Notes under the pieces: generated by a model
Databases searched by the model: none
Seen by the model: only the letters and a program-made list of their open reading frames with translations
What the model was told of the DNA's origin: nothing
Shown here: piece by piece, positions 1-7,910 of the stretch
Numbering within the stretch: position 1 is the stretch's first letter
How the letters are laid out: every line of letters begins with the position of its first letter
Made by a program: the position numbers and the translations under genes
Assembly (NCBI GenBank): GCA_009691725.1
Contig: SIAP01000025.1
Span: forward strand, 1-32,376
Length of the DNA: 32,376 bases
From: Phycisphaerales bacterium
GTDB taxonomy: Bacteria > Planctomycetota > Phycisphaerae > Phycisphaerales > SM1A02
Direction of reading: 5' to 3'

Positions 1-548
1 TCTCCCGTTGGAACGAACCACTCGATGCGCGTTCGTGTCGTTGGACCGCAGATTCCAAAGGCCTCGCCTGTTCCAAAGTCGCCGGTGCCTGTCAACACGC
101 CAGTCATCTTCTCTTCAAGATCAGGATTCACGATCGCCAGTTCCTGCCCCTCGGCGAGATCGAGTCCGCTCAGATGCAGGCGCGAACTCATCGCGCCCTC
201 CATCACGATGTCGAGTCGCCACAAGCGACCGCCCTCGACATCGATCCACTGACCATCAGCGAGCGAGATGTCGAGCAATCGTTCGATCGCAAAGCGAAAG
301 GGTTGTGACGAGTCCGCGTTCGCGTCTTCCTTGTGGTAGCCCGTCACATCCATCGCTTCGAGTGCGATTTGGGAGGGCGGTACGAACCACGTGCCGAATC
401 GGTCGCTGAGCGTTGGCTCGGGAGCCTTGGGATTCGTGGGCGCAAGAAGCGGGCCATGTCCATCGGCATCGCCCGCTGCGAAAGCAAGGGTGGTCGACAA
501 TGAAGTCGCGAGGATGCAAGCGAAAACGGCAGGCGTGGTCAATCTCAT
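1..548 (-). CDS. Secreted protein, N-terminal part; resembles the prodomain of trypsin-like/lysyl-endopeptidase-type serine peptidases (runs off the window)
   Basis: An open frame starts at ATG 548 with GGAG six bases upstream and runs to base 1 without a stop, giving 182 residues. Residues 1-24 form a signal peptide (hydrophobic core, cleavage near AFA/AG). After a proline-rich linker the protein has 'FRFAIERLLDISLADGQW' (from about residue 81), 'GGRLWRLDIVMEGAMSSRL', 'LDLAEGQELAIVNP' and 'IEWFVPTG'. This order (W-R-L-x-I, then a GA motif, then an L..G..L.I strand, then I-E-W-x-x-P) is what I know from the N-terminal region of secreted trypsin-like or lysyl-endopeptidase-type peptidases. The catalytic domain would lie outside the window, so peptidase activity is inferred. 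That the frame is a real exported gene is well supported. It reads in the same direction as the large gene upstream of it, 114 bases away. Confidence 0.72.
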   Translation of the reverse strand, partial: MRLTTPAVFACILATSLSTTLAFAAGDADGHGPLLAPTNPKAPEPTLSDRFGTWFVPPSQIALEAMDVTGYHKEDANADSSQPFRFAIERLLDISLADGQWIDVEGGRLWRLDIVMEGAMSSRLHLSGLDLAEGQELAIVNPDLEEKMTGVLTGTGDFGTGEAFGICGPTTRTRIEWFVPTG

Positions 549-662
549 GGGGGGCTCCGATTTGGGGATGAATCAATGCCGAAGTTCGAGAACGCACTCG
601 CAAGATAGCCTCGATTGAGTCGAGATCGACTTGTGATAGCCAGTTTTTTGATGGTAATCGGG

Positions 663-3600
663 CTACTTTGTCTGGAGACGTACCGACTCGAGGTACGCCA
701 GCAGATCGAGAATCTCTCTGTGAGTACGCGTACTCAGAAGTCCGCTGGGCATACTCGATGTTGGAATCTCAGAAATTGAAGCGATTTCGACCTTGAGCAC
801 CCGCTCGCGATCCTCAGTAAGGGGATTCGTTCGGACGTCGATCGAGTCAGCATCACTGCGCACAATTCGTCCGACGATGATCGATCTGTCATGCGTTTCG
901 ATGACGCTGTCCCTGTACTGATCCGAGACAACCGCAGAGGGATCGAGTATCGCCACCAGCAAATCGTGCCGCGAAAACCGGCCGCCAACGCCCGTGAGAT
1001 CTGGACCAGTCGTGGCGCCATCACCAGCAAATCGGTGGCACAGAATGCACGTGGCATCGCGAAAGATCCGTGCGCCGCGGTCGAGGTCGCGCGGCGATGC
1101 GGGCGTGGTCGTGGTGAAGTCATCCTCGAACTCCGAGACTCTCCAGTCGTGTTGCGTTGCACTTGTCGTCGTGAAAGCGGTCGGAGGTGTGCGTGGCGAC
1201 GCTGCGCTGGCCGCACCATTCGAATTCGCGGCGTCGGTCGAACCAAGCGGCGCATCCCCGACCGTTGCGTGCGCATCGCGGCGAATGTGTTCGATGAATC
1301 CCAGGAGACTGAATCCACCAGATCGATCATTCGCAGCGTTGAGCCACTGCCAATATCGAACACGCAATTCGTCGGTCCATCCATCCTTGATGAGTCGCAG
1401 GATCGATGCGAATCGAATTGCGTCACTTCGATCTGGGGCGCGTTCGAGAGCCGCCATCGCCAGCGGCACGGTTGCAGGGAGTCCCAGAGCACCGCCGAGT
1501 TCAAGTGCGATCCACTGCGATGGTGCATTGAACGACGTGGACTCCGCAGCCAGTTTCAAACCCAATTCGCCAACACGCAGCACACTCGGATCACGGGCGA
1601 GGTGTCTGTGGCGTGCGACAGCGATTTCGACGATGCGCATCGCAGCGATTGGAGCCGTGCCTTGGTTCTTGGTGGAGTGACCCTCCTCTGCGATCTCACT
1701 CATCGCGGCTGCCGCGAGCTCACATGCGTTCTTCGCGTCGGCTGCGTCGCCAACTCGGACCATCGCAAGTGCGCCAGCGAGCGTTGCACGCCGCGAGGGA
1801 AGAAGCGCCACTTCGTCGCGCCACAACTGAATCAGTTGATGCTCGAGCGCGATGCGTGCAGCGTTCTGCACGAAACGATCTGAATGATCGAGTCCAGCGA
1901 GCAACCTGGGAAGTTGCGCAGCGAGTTCACTCGATGTGATGGCGCGATGCAGTTGTTCATACGACCGTCGGAGGGCGCGCAGATCCTCGCATTCGCTCGA
2001 GTCGCCGCTCGGTTGCAACGCGATTCTCTCGGTCGTGTTTGCGCTCACGCGATACAAACCACTCTGAGTTCCGCGACCGCCCGTTACGAGATACATCGCG
2101 CCATCTGGTCCCCACGCCATGTCTGCCACTGGCATCGGACGACCCGTGATGAATGGTTGCCACTGCGAGGTAAATGTGGAGCCACTTTCTGTGATCGTTG
2201 CGGCGAGGATCCGTCCATAGGTCCAGTCTGCGCAGAAGATCATCTCATTCCATGGCGCGGGGAATCCGCCACCCCAACCTGCAAGCATTCCCGTGGGCGA
2301 TGAAGAGTCGGTTTCTCCCGCTGGCGGCAGCGAATCTGGATACCAATCGGGCCACGCCGCACTTCCGCTGCGCCATCCATAGTCGCCTCCCTGCACCACA
2401 TGGACGATGCGCGGCGCGCGATACCACGGCGCTCCGATGTCCCACTCCATGTCGCTGTCGTAGGTGAAGAGTTCTCCGTGTCGGTCAAAGCAATGGTCGT
2501 ACGCATTTCGGAAACCGCCTGCGAACGCCGTCACTCCTTCAGTCGCAGGATCGACGCGCACCACAAGTCCACCCGGTGAATAGACACCAACAGCATGTCC
2601 GCGCGGATCCCACATTCGCGCATCGATTCGATCCTCGCCGAAGAAGTCAAGAGGAGAAGTTGGAGCGCGACCCGGCGTTTCATCTGTCGCGTACTGCACA
2701 ATCGACGAGGGGACTCTCGTGTGATTTCCAATAGCAACGTAGAGCGCCCCATCAGGACCCAACACCACCGCGTGTGGTCCGTGCTCACCAGCATCACCTT
2801 CGTAGGGGATCAGGCACTTCGCATCTTCGTACGCGCCATTGCCATCGAGGTCGCGCATGCGCCACAGACCGAGTCGTCCATCGGCGCCAGCGCCATTGGC
2901 GTAGAGATCCGTGCCGACGAAGCAGAGTCCCTGCGCACTTCGAATCGGCGCATCGAAGGGGCGAATCGTGGTCGCTGTCCCTGTCCAGAGCGTGCCATCG
3001 TCGCTTCGACTCACCCCTGGAATCCACGCCAAGAGTGCCGCACCATCCTGCGGCGTGATGAGCACTCGATCATGGGGATCGAATGTCATGCACACCCAAC
3101 TTCCTTCGCCAGCTTGCGCGCTCGCTAACAAATCCGCTGTGAACCCAGTGGGAAGCGTGAGACTCGAAACAGGGGGAGCAGACTTGATCGCACGCACTTC
3201 GAGTGCGCTGTAGCGAACCTGCATCGGCGCTCCCTGATGCAACTGAAACGCCAGCAGCCCATCACGCCGGAATCGACTCGCATCTCCATCGGTCACATCA
3301 CTCATCAAGACATCGTTGATCCAATGTCGCACGCGTGTGCCATTGGCTTCGATGCGATAGTCGTTCCATTCTGCTGTGCGGATCGCTCGTCGCAGAACTT
3401 CGTCGGGAGCAAACTGCGCGAGAACCCGTTTGCCTGCAGGCGAAAACTCCACTTGCTCGCCGCGTGCGCTCATCAATTCGCGTCCGAGCCCTTCGTAAAG
3501 CACGCCCGTGTAGTGATTCTGCGCATCAAGATCCGCTTGGAATCCATGCAAATCGTGCTGACCGTTGACACGTGAACTTCGGTAGTGAATTCCGCTGTTT

Positions 3601-4547
3601 CCACCCTCCAATCTCACTCGGCAGCGCAATTCAAAGTCCTGTGGCATGTCGCCAGCCCACACCAAGTATGTGCTTCGCGTCAGGGGATGCTCTGCCGTCG
3701 ACTTCCCAACGATGCACCCATCCTCGACGCTCCAGTACGAACGATCACCCTCCCATCCCGTGAGAGTCGCACCATCGAATGGTTCGATCATGTCTGCGCT
3801 GGAGGGCGGCTTGTGAAACCACATGAGGTGTTGCTGCGGCAGGCTCGAGTCATTGCGATCAAACACAAGCCCCGCCGCCTCTAATTCCGTGCGCGCCTGC
3901 GCTTCGGTCATCTTGTGGTGCGGCTTGATGTGCACGTCGGGATCCTCTGCTCGAAACTCAACCAGCGCGACGCGACCGCCAGTGCGAAGTGCACGCACAA
4001 TCGATCGCATCATCTCCCAGGGGTGGTCGAACTCGTGATAGGCATCGACGAGGAGCACCATGTCAACGCTCTGGTCAGCGAGGCAGATGTCATCCACTTT
4101 GCCAATCACGGGGCGAATACTGGTCAGCCCTTCTTTGGCAGCACGCTCGGTGAGGTGCGCGATCATCTCTGGTTGGACATCGACTGCATAGACCGCGCCT
4201 GTGTGGGTCACGGCGCGCGCCATCGGCAATGTGAAGAAACCACTTCCTGCTCCGATGTCTGCAACGCGATCGCCGGGACGCAAGCCGAGTGCTCCGAGCA
4301 AGAGATCTGTCCGCTCTTCGTCCTTTCGCTCTGCCCGTTCGAGCCAGTCGATGGCAGGATGCCCCATGACAGTCGCGATCTCTCTGCCGAAGTAGGTGCG
4401 ACCGATGCCATCTGCGCTCGGCGGGCATTGACCGTATGCACCAATCGGCGGCGGGTCGCCTTGCGCCCACGAGGTCATCGCAACGGAGGTCATCGCAACG
4501 GAGATCATTGCCACGGAGATCAGTGGAACACGGATTATGAGTGACAT
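663..4547 (-). CDS. Exported four-domain fusion: SAM-methyltransferase fold + DUF1080 + propeller dehydrogenase + PVC-type heme-binding cytochrome c
   Basis: 1294 residues from ATG 4547. The frame stays open 39 codons further up, but this start gives a signal peptide (residues 1-29, cleavage near SWA/Q) and avoids overlap with the divergent gene at 4584. Residues about 50-245 are a class I methyltransferase: 'VADIGAGSGFF' (95-105) binds SAM in known relatives, with 'VYAVDVQPEM' and 'LLVDAYHEF' following. Residues about 254-455 are a DUF1080 (3-keto-disaccharide hydrolase/LamG-like) domain: 'FDGATLTGWEG', 'NSGIHYRSS', 'EWNDYRIEANG'. Residues about 462-850 resemble the beta-propeller of membrane-bound/PQQ-type sugar dehydrogenases ('LPTGFTADLLA', 'GPHAVVLGPDGALYVAIG', 'GGDYGWRSG'). 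An alpha-helical HEAT-like stretch follows, then a low-complexity Ser/Thr/Ala linker. The C-terminal cytochrome c domain has CILCH at 1167-1171 and 'GPDLTGVGGRFSRHDL'. Periplasmic sugar oxidation with electron transfer to c-heme is inferred; the substrate is unknown. Confidence 0.85.
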   Translation of the reverse strand: MSLIIRVPLISVAMISVAMTSVAMTSWAQGDPPPIGAYGQCPPSADGIGRTYFGREIATVMGHPAIDWLERAERKDEERTDLLLGALGLRPGDRVADIGAGSGFFTLPMARAVTHTGAVYAVDVQPEMIAHLTERAAKEGLTSIRPVIGKVDDICLADQSVDMVLLVDAYHEFDHPWEMMRSIVRALRTGGRVALVEFRAEDPDVHIKPHHKMTEAQARTELEAAGLVFDRNDSSLPQQHLMWFHKPPSSADMIEPFDGATLTGWEGDRSYWSVEDGCIVGKSTAEHPLTRSTYLVWAGDMPQDFELRCRVRLEGGNSGIHYRSSRVNGQHDLHGFQADLDAQNHYTGVLYEGLGRELMSARGEQVEFSPAGKRVLAQFAPDEVLRRAIRTAEWNDYRIEANGTRVRHWINDVLMSDVTDGDASRFRRDGLLAFQLHQGAPMQVRYSALEVRAIKSAPPVSSLTLPTGFTADLLASAQAGEGSWVCMTFDPHDRVLITPQDGAALLAWIPGVSRSDDGTLWTGTATTIRPFDAPIRSAQGLCFVGTDLYANGAGADGRLGLWRMRDLDGNGAYEDAKCLIPYEGDAGEHGPHAVVLGPDGALYVAIGNHTRVPSSIVQYATDETPGRAPTSPLDFFGEDRIDARMWDPRGHAVGVYSPGGLVVRVDPATEGVTAFAGGFRNAYDHCFDRHGELFTYDSDMEWDIGAPWYRAPRIVHVVQGGDYGWRSGSAAWPDWYPDSLPPAGETDSSSPTGMLAGWGGGFPAPWNEMIFCADWTYGRILAATITESGSTFTSQWQPFITGRPMPVADMAWGPDGAMYLVTGGRGTQSGLYRVSANTTERIALQPSGDSSECEDLRALRRSYEQLHRAITSSELAAQLPRLLAGLDHSDRFVQNAARIALEHQLIQLWRDEVALLPSRRATLAGALAMVRVGDAADAKNACELAAAAMSEIAEEGHSTKNQGTAPIAAMRIVEIAVARHRHLARDPSVLRVGELGLKLAAESTSFNAPSQWIALELGGALGLPATVPLAMAALERAPDRSDAIRFASILRLIKDGWTDELRVRYWQWLNAANDRSGGFSLLGFIEHIRRDAHATVGDAPLGSTDAANSNGAASAASPRTPPTAFTTTSATQHDWRVSEFEDDFTTTTPASPRDLDRGARIFRDATCILCHRFAGDGATTGPDLTGVGGRFSRHDLLVAILDPSAVVSDQYRDSVIETHDRSIIVGRIVRSDADSIDVRTNPLTEDRERVLKVEIASISEIPTSSMPSGLLSTRTHREILDLLAYLESVRLQTK
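4471..4530 (-). repeat. 15-bp tandem repeat (about four units) inside a signal-peptide coding region
   Basis: On the plus strand the units are gaggtcatcgcaacg at 4471-4485 and 4486-4500 (identical), gagatcattgccacg at 4501-4515 (three changes) and a degenerate gagatcagtggaaca at 4516-4530. Read on the minus strand they encode the pentapeptide run ISVAM-ISVAM-TSVAM-T within the hydrophobic core of the exported fusion protein. Unit number therefore sets signal-peptide length. Confidence 0.9.
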
Positions 4548-4583
4548 TCGCACCGAAGCAGAATAGAGCGTTACGATGCGATC

Positions 4584-5549
4584 ATGATCATGTGCGCTCG
4601 GATCGTCGTGGGAATTGCGATTACACTCTCCGTTGGCAGCGCACCGCTCCCGCAATCGCAGCAACTCTCGTGGGCGTCCGTCATCGAAGAAGCACCCGAT
4701 GAAAGGGTGATCGTGAATGAAGAGATCAGTCGTCGCATCCGAGCCACCGGACTTCCGTGGCGAGTGCGTGACAAAGTCAGCGACATCGAGATGCTGCTGG
4801 TGCCTGCGGGATCATTCCTGATGGGAGCGAGTGCTGGTGAGTCTGATATTGGCGCTGCGGATCAACCTGCGCACGAGGTGACGATCTCGCACCCTTTCTA
4901 TGTCGGCTTCACAGAGGTGACGCAGGAGCAGTGGGTGCGAATGATGCGTGTGAATCCCAGCCACTTTCAGCGGGGGACTTTCCAGGCAGAGTTGTCAGAG
5001 AAGCGCGAGGCAAAGATCAAGGCGATGATGAACGACGGATTCACCCGTCAAGAAGCCGATGCTGCAGCCGGCGTCGCGCAGGTCGAGAGTGTGGACACCA
5101 GTGACTGGCCCGTCGAGTCAATTTCTCTCGACGATCTCCAGAAGTATCTTCAGAAGACGGGGCTTCGCCTTCCAACCGAAGCCGAGTGGGAGTATTCCTG
5201 CCGAGCAGGAAGACATGAGTCGCGGTATGGCGAACTTGATGCCGTCGCATGGTTTGGCGCGAACTCGGTAGAACGGACTCATTCGGTTGCGACGAAGGTC
5301 GCCAATCCGTTTGGGTTGCATGACACACTTGGCAATGTCTGGGAGTGGTGTTCTGACTGGTACTCGGCGGACTATTACGCCTCGTGCAAGGGGACAGTCA
5401 CAGACCCGACGGGTCCTGCAACGGGTGAGTCGCGTGTTGTTCGCGGAGGGAACTGGCTGAGTCTCCCCAAGACCTGCTCCGCCACCTATCGAATTGGCGG
5501 TTCAGTCGGTCGACCCGCATACGGCTTTCGCGTTGTTCGCTCCCCATGA
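4584..5549 (+). CDS. SUMF1/FGE-fold exported protein, paralogue 1
   Basis: 321 residues; ATG 4584, with a second in-frame ATG two codons on; no clear Shine-Dalgarno. A signal peptide covers residues 1-20. The SUMF1 (formylglycine-generating-enzyme sulfatase) domain spans about 57-320: 'GLPWRVRD', 'IEMLLVPAGSFLMG', 'FYVGFTEVTQEQW', 'LRLPTEAEWEYSCRAG', 'LGNVWEWCSDWY', 'VVRGGNWLS' and final 'YGFRVVRS'. True FGE enzymes carry two copper-binding cysteines after the GG motif. Here the first is Ser293 and only Cys298 remains, so sulfatase-activating oxidase activity is not predicted. Residues 130-172 are an insert absent from ordinary SUMF1 domains as I know them, with a helical 'MMNDGFTRQEADAAAG' motif. 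It is the first of three tandem paralogues and diverges from the large fusion gene across 36 bases. Its real role is unknown; non-catalytic or ligand-binding use of this C-lectin-like fold is common. Confidence 0.85.
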   Translation: MIMCARIVVGIAITLSVGSAPLPQSQQLSWASVIEEAPDERVIVNEEISRRIRATGLPWRVRDKVSDIEMLLVPAGSFLMGASAGESDIGAADQPAHEVTISHPFYVGFTEVTQEQWVRMMRVNPSHFQRGTFQAELSEKREAKIKAMMNDGFTRQEADAAAGVAQVESVDTSDWPVESISLDDLQKYLQKTGLRLPTEAEWEYSCRAGRHESRYGELDAVAWFGANSVERTHSVATKVANPFGLHDTLGNVWEWCSDWYSADYYASCKGTVTDPTGPATGESRVVRGGNWLSLPKTCSATYRIGGSVGRPAYGFRVVRSP

Positions 5550-5576
5550 TTCCAGAACGGGCGGTAGGCTGAAACG

Positions 5577-6590
5577 ATGCGCACATGGGGAATCCAATTC
5601 TCGGTTGCTGCCGCGGGACTGTCGATGATGAGCGGTTGCTCGATCACGGTCGCGGGCGGATCGCCTTCTGATCATCGACTCGGGGGAGCGAAGATGGGAT
5701 GGGCGGAAGTACTCGATCGTCACCCTGACCCAAAGATTGTCACGGATCCAGCACTCGTGGCGAGCATCAAGGCAACCGGATTGCCATGGCGAGTGCGAGA
5801 CACTGCCAGCGGCATCGAGATGTTGCTGGTTCCTCCTGGGAGTTTCGTGATGGGCATGAGTCCAGCCGATATGGACGCGATGGACGATGAGCGACCTGCG
5901 CACGATGTGATTCTCACCAAGCCGTTCTATCTCGGTCGAACTGAAGTGACGCAGGGTCAGTGGACGGCGGTCATGGGTTACAACCAAAGTTATTTTCAAG
6001 AGGCAAACTTCAAGATTCAAACAGGTCCAACGCACGATGCGATCATCGCGGCTCTGATTGAGGCTGGTTACACCCGCAGCGAAGCAGAAGCGAAGGCGGG
6101 AATTGGCGAGTTGAAGGAGGTTGATGCGGCGTTGTGGCCAGTGGAGACCGTCAGCCCAAATGATCTCGTGGCGTACTTGCGCAAGACAGGTCTTCGACTT
6201 CCGACGGAGGCAGAGTGGGAGTTCGCCTGCCGCGCTGGTGTGCGTGAGCCTCGTTATGGCGTCCTCGATGAAATCGCTTGGTATTCAGACAATTCCCAGC
6301 ACAAGACGCACGCCGTCGGCCAGAAGAAAGCCAACGCGCTGGGATTTCAAGACATGATCGGCAATGTGTGGGAGTGGGTTGGTGACTGGTATTCAGCCGA
6401 CTACTACGCCGCCTGCGAGAATGGCGCGACCGATCCAACAGGTCCATCACCGAGCGATTTCTGGGTCGCGCGGGGCGGTTCGTGGGATCATGTTGAAAAG
6501 AATTGCCGCTCATCCTTCCGCCAGAATCATTACGTGCCAGACCCGCGTATCACGGACTTTGGCTTTCGGGTGGCACGAAAGCCCGAATAG
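5577..6590 (+). CDS. SUMF1/FGE-fold exported protein (probable lipoprotein), paralogue 2
   Basis: 337 residues, starting 27 bases after paralogue 1. Residues 1-21 look like a lipoprotein signal ('LSMMSGC', lipid-modifiable Cys21; Met at -3 makes the lipobox slightly atypical). 'MGWAEVLDRHPDPKIVTD' (40-57) is a short prelude shared with paralogue 3. The SUMF1 domain follows: 'GLPWRVRD', 'IEMLLVPPGSFVMG', 'FYLGRTEVTQGQW', 'LRLPTEAEWEFACRAG', 'IGNVWEWVGDWYSADYY', 'RGGSW' and 'FGFRVARKP'. At the FGE copper site the first cysteine is replaced by His305, while Cys310 is kept. The helical insert (about 141-186) has 'IEAGYTRSEAEAKAG'. It is closer to paralogue 3 than to paralogue 1 ('CENGATDPTG', 'DPRITD.GFRVAR'), suggesting stepwise tandem duplication. 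Probably co-transcribed with its neighbours. Confidence 0.85.
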   Translation: MRTWGIQFSVAAAGLSMMSGCSITVAGGSPSDHRLGGAKMGWAEVLDRHPDPKIVTDPALVASIKATGLPWRVRDTASGIEMLLVPPGSFVMGMSPADMDAMDDERPAHDVILTKPFYLGRTEVTQGQWTAVMGYNQSYFQEANFKIQTGPTHDAIIAALIEAGYTRSEAEAKAGIGELKEVDAALWPVETVSPNDLVAYLRKTGLRLPTEAEWEFACRAGVREPRYGVLDEIAWYSDNSQHKTHAVGQKKANALGFQDMIGNVWEWVGDWYSADYYAACENGATDPTGPSPSDFWVARGGSWDHVEKNCRSSFRQNHYVPDPRITDFGFRVARKPE

Positions 6591-6610
6591 ACCTCTTCGC
6601 GAGAATCTTC

Positions 6611-7726
6611 ATGAACAAACTTACGAATCACATTGGCTGCCGAAGTCGCAGCGCTGCGTTGATGGGAATTGCAACGATCGCATGTCAGGCGGCGGCGCAG
6701 GCTCCTCCAGCATCGCCACCGCTGCCGACCCCTCCATCAACTGCGCCCACACAGAACCAACCAACGATTCCAGCGCCGCGCACTCAGCCTGGAACCACGG
6801 ACGGAAACGAGATGGCCATCGCCGGGTCACGAATGGGATGGGCAGAGATTCTCGAACAGGACCCCAGCCCGACGGTTGTCACCGATGCGACGCTGCGCAC
6901 CGCCATCTCTGGAACTGGTCTTCCGTGGCGCGTGCGAGATCGAATCACGGGGATCGAGATGCTCCTCGTTCCGTCGGGCGAGTTTGTCATGGGAATGAGC
7001 CGTGGCGATGCGAATGCGAACACCGACGAGAAGCCGGCGCATGATGTGATTCTGACGAGACCCTTTTACCTCGGTCGCACCGAAGTGACGCAAGCGCAGT
7101 GGTTGAAACTCATGGGATCGAATCAGAGTTACTTCCAAGACATCAACTTTCAAGCACTGCCAGAGGCGGATCGCGATGCCAAGCTCGCAGAGTTGATGGA
7201 AGCGGGATACACGCGACAACAGGCAGAGGAGAAACTCGGTGCTGAAGTGATGACGACGGTGGTCACCATGAATTGGCCTGTCGAAACGCTCACCTTCGAC
7301 GACCTCGCGCCCTTCCTTCAAAGAGCGAATCTGCGCTTGCCCAGTGAAGCGGAGTGGGAGTACGCCTGTCGCGCAGGATCGCGCGAGCCGCGGTATGGAT
7401 CGCTCGATGAGATTGCGTGGCAGTCAGAAAATTCCCAAGAGCGCACACATGCCGTCGGCGAGAAGCAGGCGAATGCGCTGGGATTTCACGACATGATTGG
7501 AAATGTCTGGGAGTGGGTCCATGATTGGTACGGTGCGGACTACTACCGCGCGTGCGAGAATGGAGCGACAGATCCCACGGGGTCTGCGCAGAATCCATTT
7601 CGAGTGCTGCGCGGGGGATCGTGGGATCAATCCGACAAGAATTGTCGTGCGTCCTTTCGGATGAATCACTACACCGGTGATCCACGAATAACGGATTACG
7701 GATTTCGAGTTGCGCGGACGCCCTGA
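6611..7726 (+). CDS. SUMF1/FGE-fold exported protein, paralogue 3
   Basis: 371 residues from ATG 6611. The frame is open upstream to 6503, but that would overlap paralogue 2 and bury the signal peptide. Residues 1-30 are a signal peptide (cleavage probably AAAQA/PP), followed by a Pro/Thr-rich linker (31-60) that could cross the peptidoglycan. The prelude 'MGWAEILEQDPSPTVVTD' matches paralogue 2. The SUMF1 domain has 'GLPWRVRDRITGIEMLLVP', 'FYLGRTEVTQAQW', 'LRLPSEAEWEYACRAG', 'IGNVWEWVHDWYGADYY' and 'LRGGSWDQSDKNC'. The first FGE copper ligand is Gln340 and the second Cys345 is kept, so classical FGE chemistry is unlikely. The insert carries 'MEAGYTRQQAEEKLG'. Last of the tandem set; 184 bases separate it from the porin gene, so the operon probably ends here. 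Confidence 0.86.
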   Translation: MNKLTNHIGCRSRSAALMGIATIACQAAAQAPPASPPLPTPPSTAPTQNQPTIPAPRTQPGTTDGNEMAIAGSRMGWAEILEQDPSPTVVTDATLRTAISGTGLPWRVRDRITGIEMLLVPSGEFVMGMSRGDANANTDEKPAHDVILTRPFYLGRTEVTQAQWLKLMGSNQSYFQDINFQALPEADRDAKLAELMEAGYTRQQAEEKLGAEVMTTVVTMNWPVETLTFDDLAPFLQRANLRLPSEAEWEYACRAGSREPRYGSLDEIAWQSENSQERTHAVGEKQANALGFHDMIGNVWEWVHDWYGADYYRACENGATDPTGSAQNPFRVLRGGSWDQSDKNCRASFRMNHYTGDPRITDYGFRVARTP

Positions 7727-7910
7727 CGCCGGGCTCCGCCAGTGCGCGTGCCGCTCCATTCCAAGTGAAGGTGATGGAACGATTTAGCGAATCGTCGCAA
7801 TGTGAGCCGCGCGCTCTGTAAACCGTCCGCCCTGTGAAATTAACAGAATCAAAATCATCGGTCGATTGCCGATTGTGCGGCAGAGAACTACTGTGCCGCA
7901 TCAAGGAGAC

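Noticed and set aside
600-660. Possible terminator: CTCGA/TCGAG hairpin with TTTTTT further on
   Set aside because: The T-run is more than 20 bases from the stem and on the wrong strand for the gene ending at 663.
891-1883. Long plus-strand open frames opposite the large fusion gene (also 3915-4544)
   Set aside because: They are antisense to conserved domains, contain no recognisable motif and reflect the codon bias of the minus-strand gene.
4548-4583. TATTCT as -10 for the large fusion gene in the 36-base divergent gap
   Set aside because: No -35 partner at a usual distance, and the start would be almost at the ATG.
7727-7910. Porin promoter TTGCCG-17-TACTGT
   Set aside because: The -10 has only three consensus matches and would overlap the ribosome-binding region; no reliable call possible.
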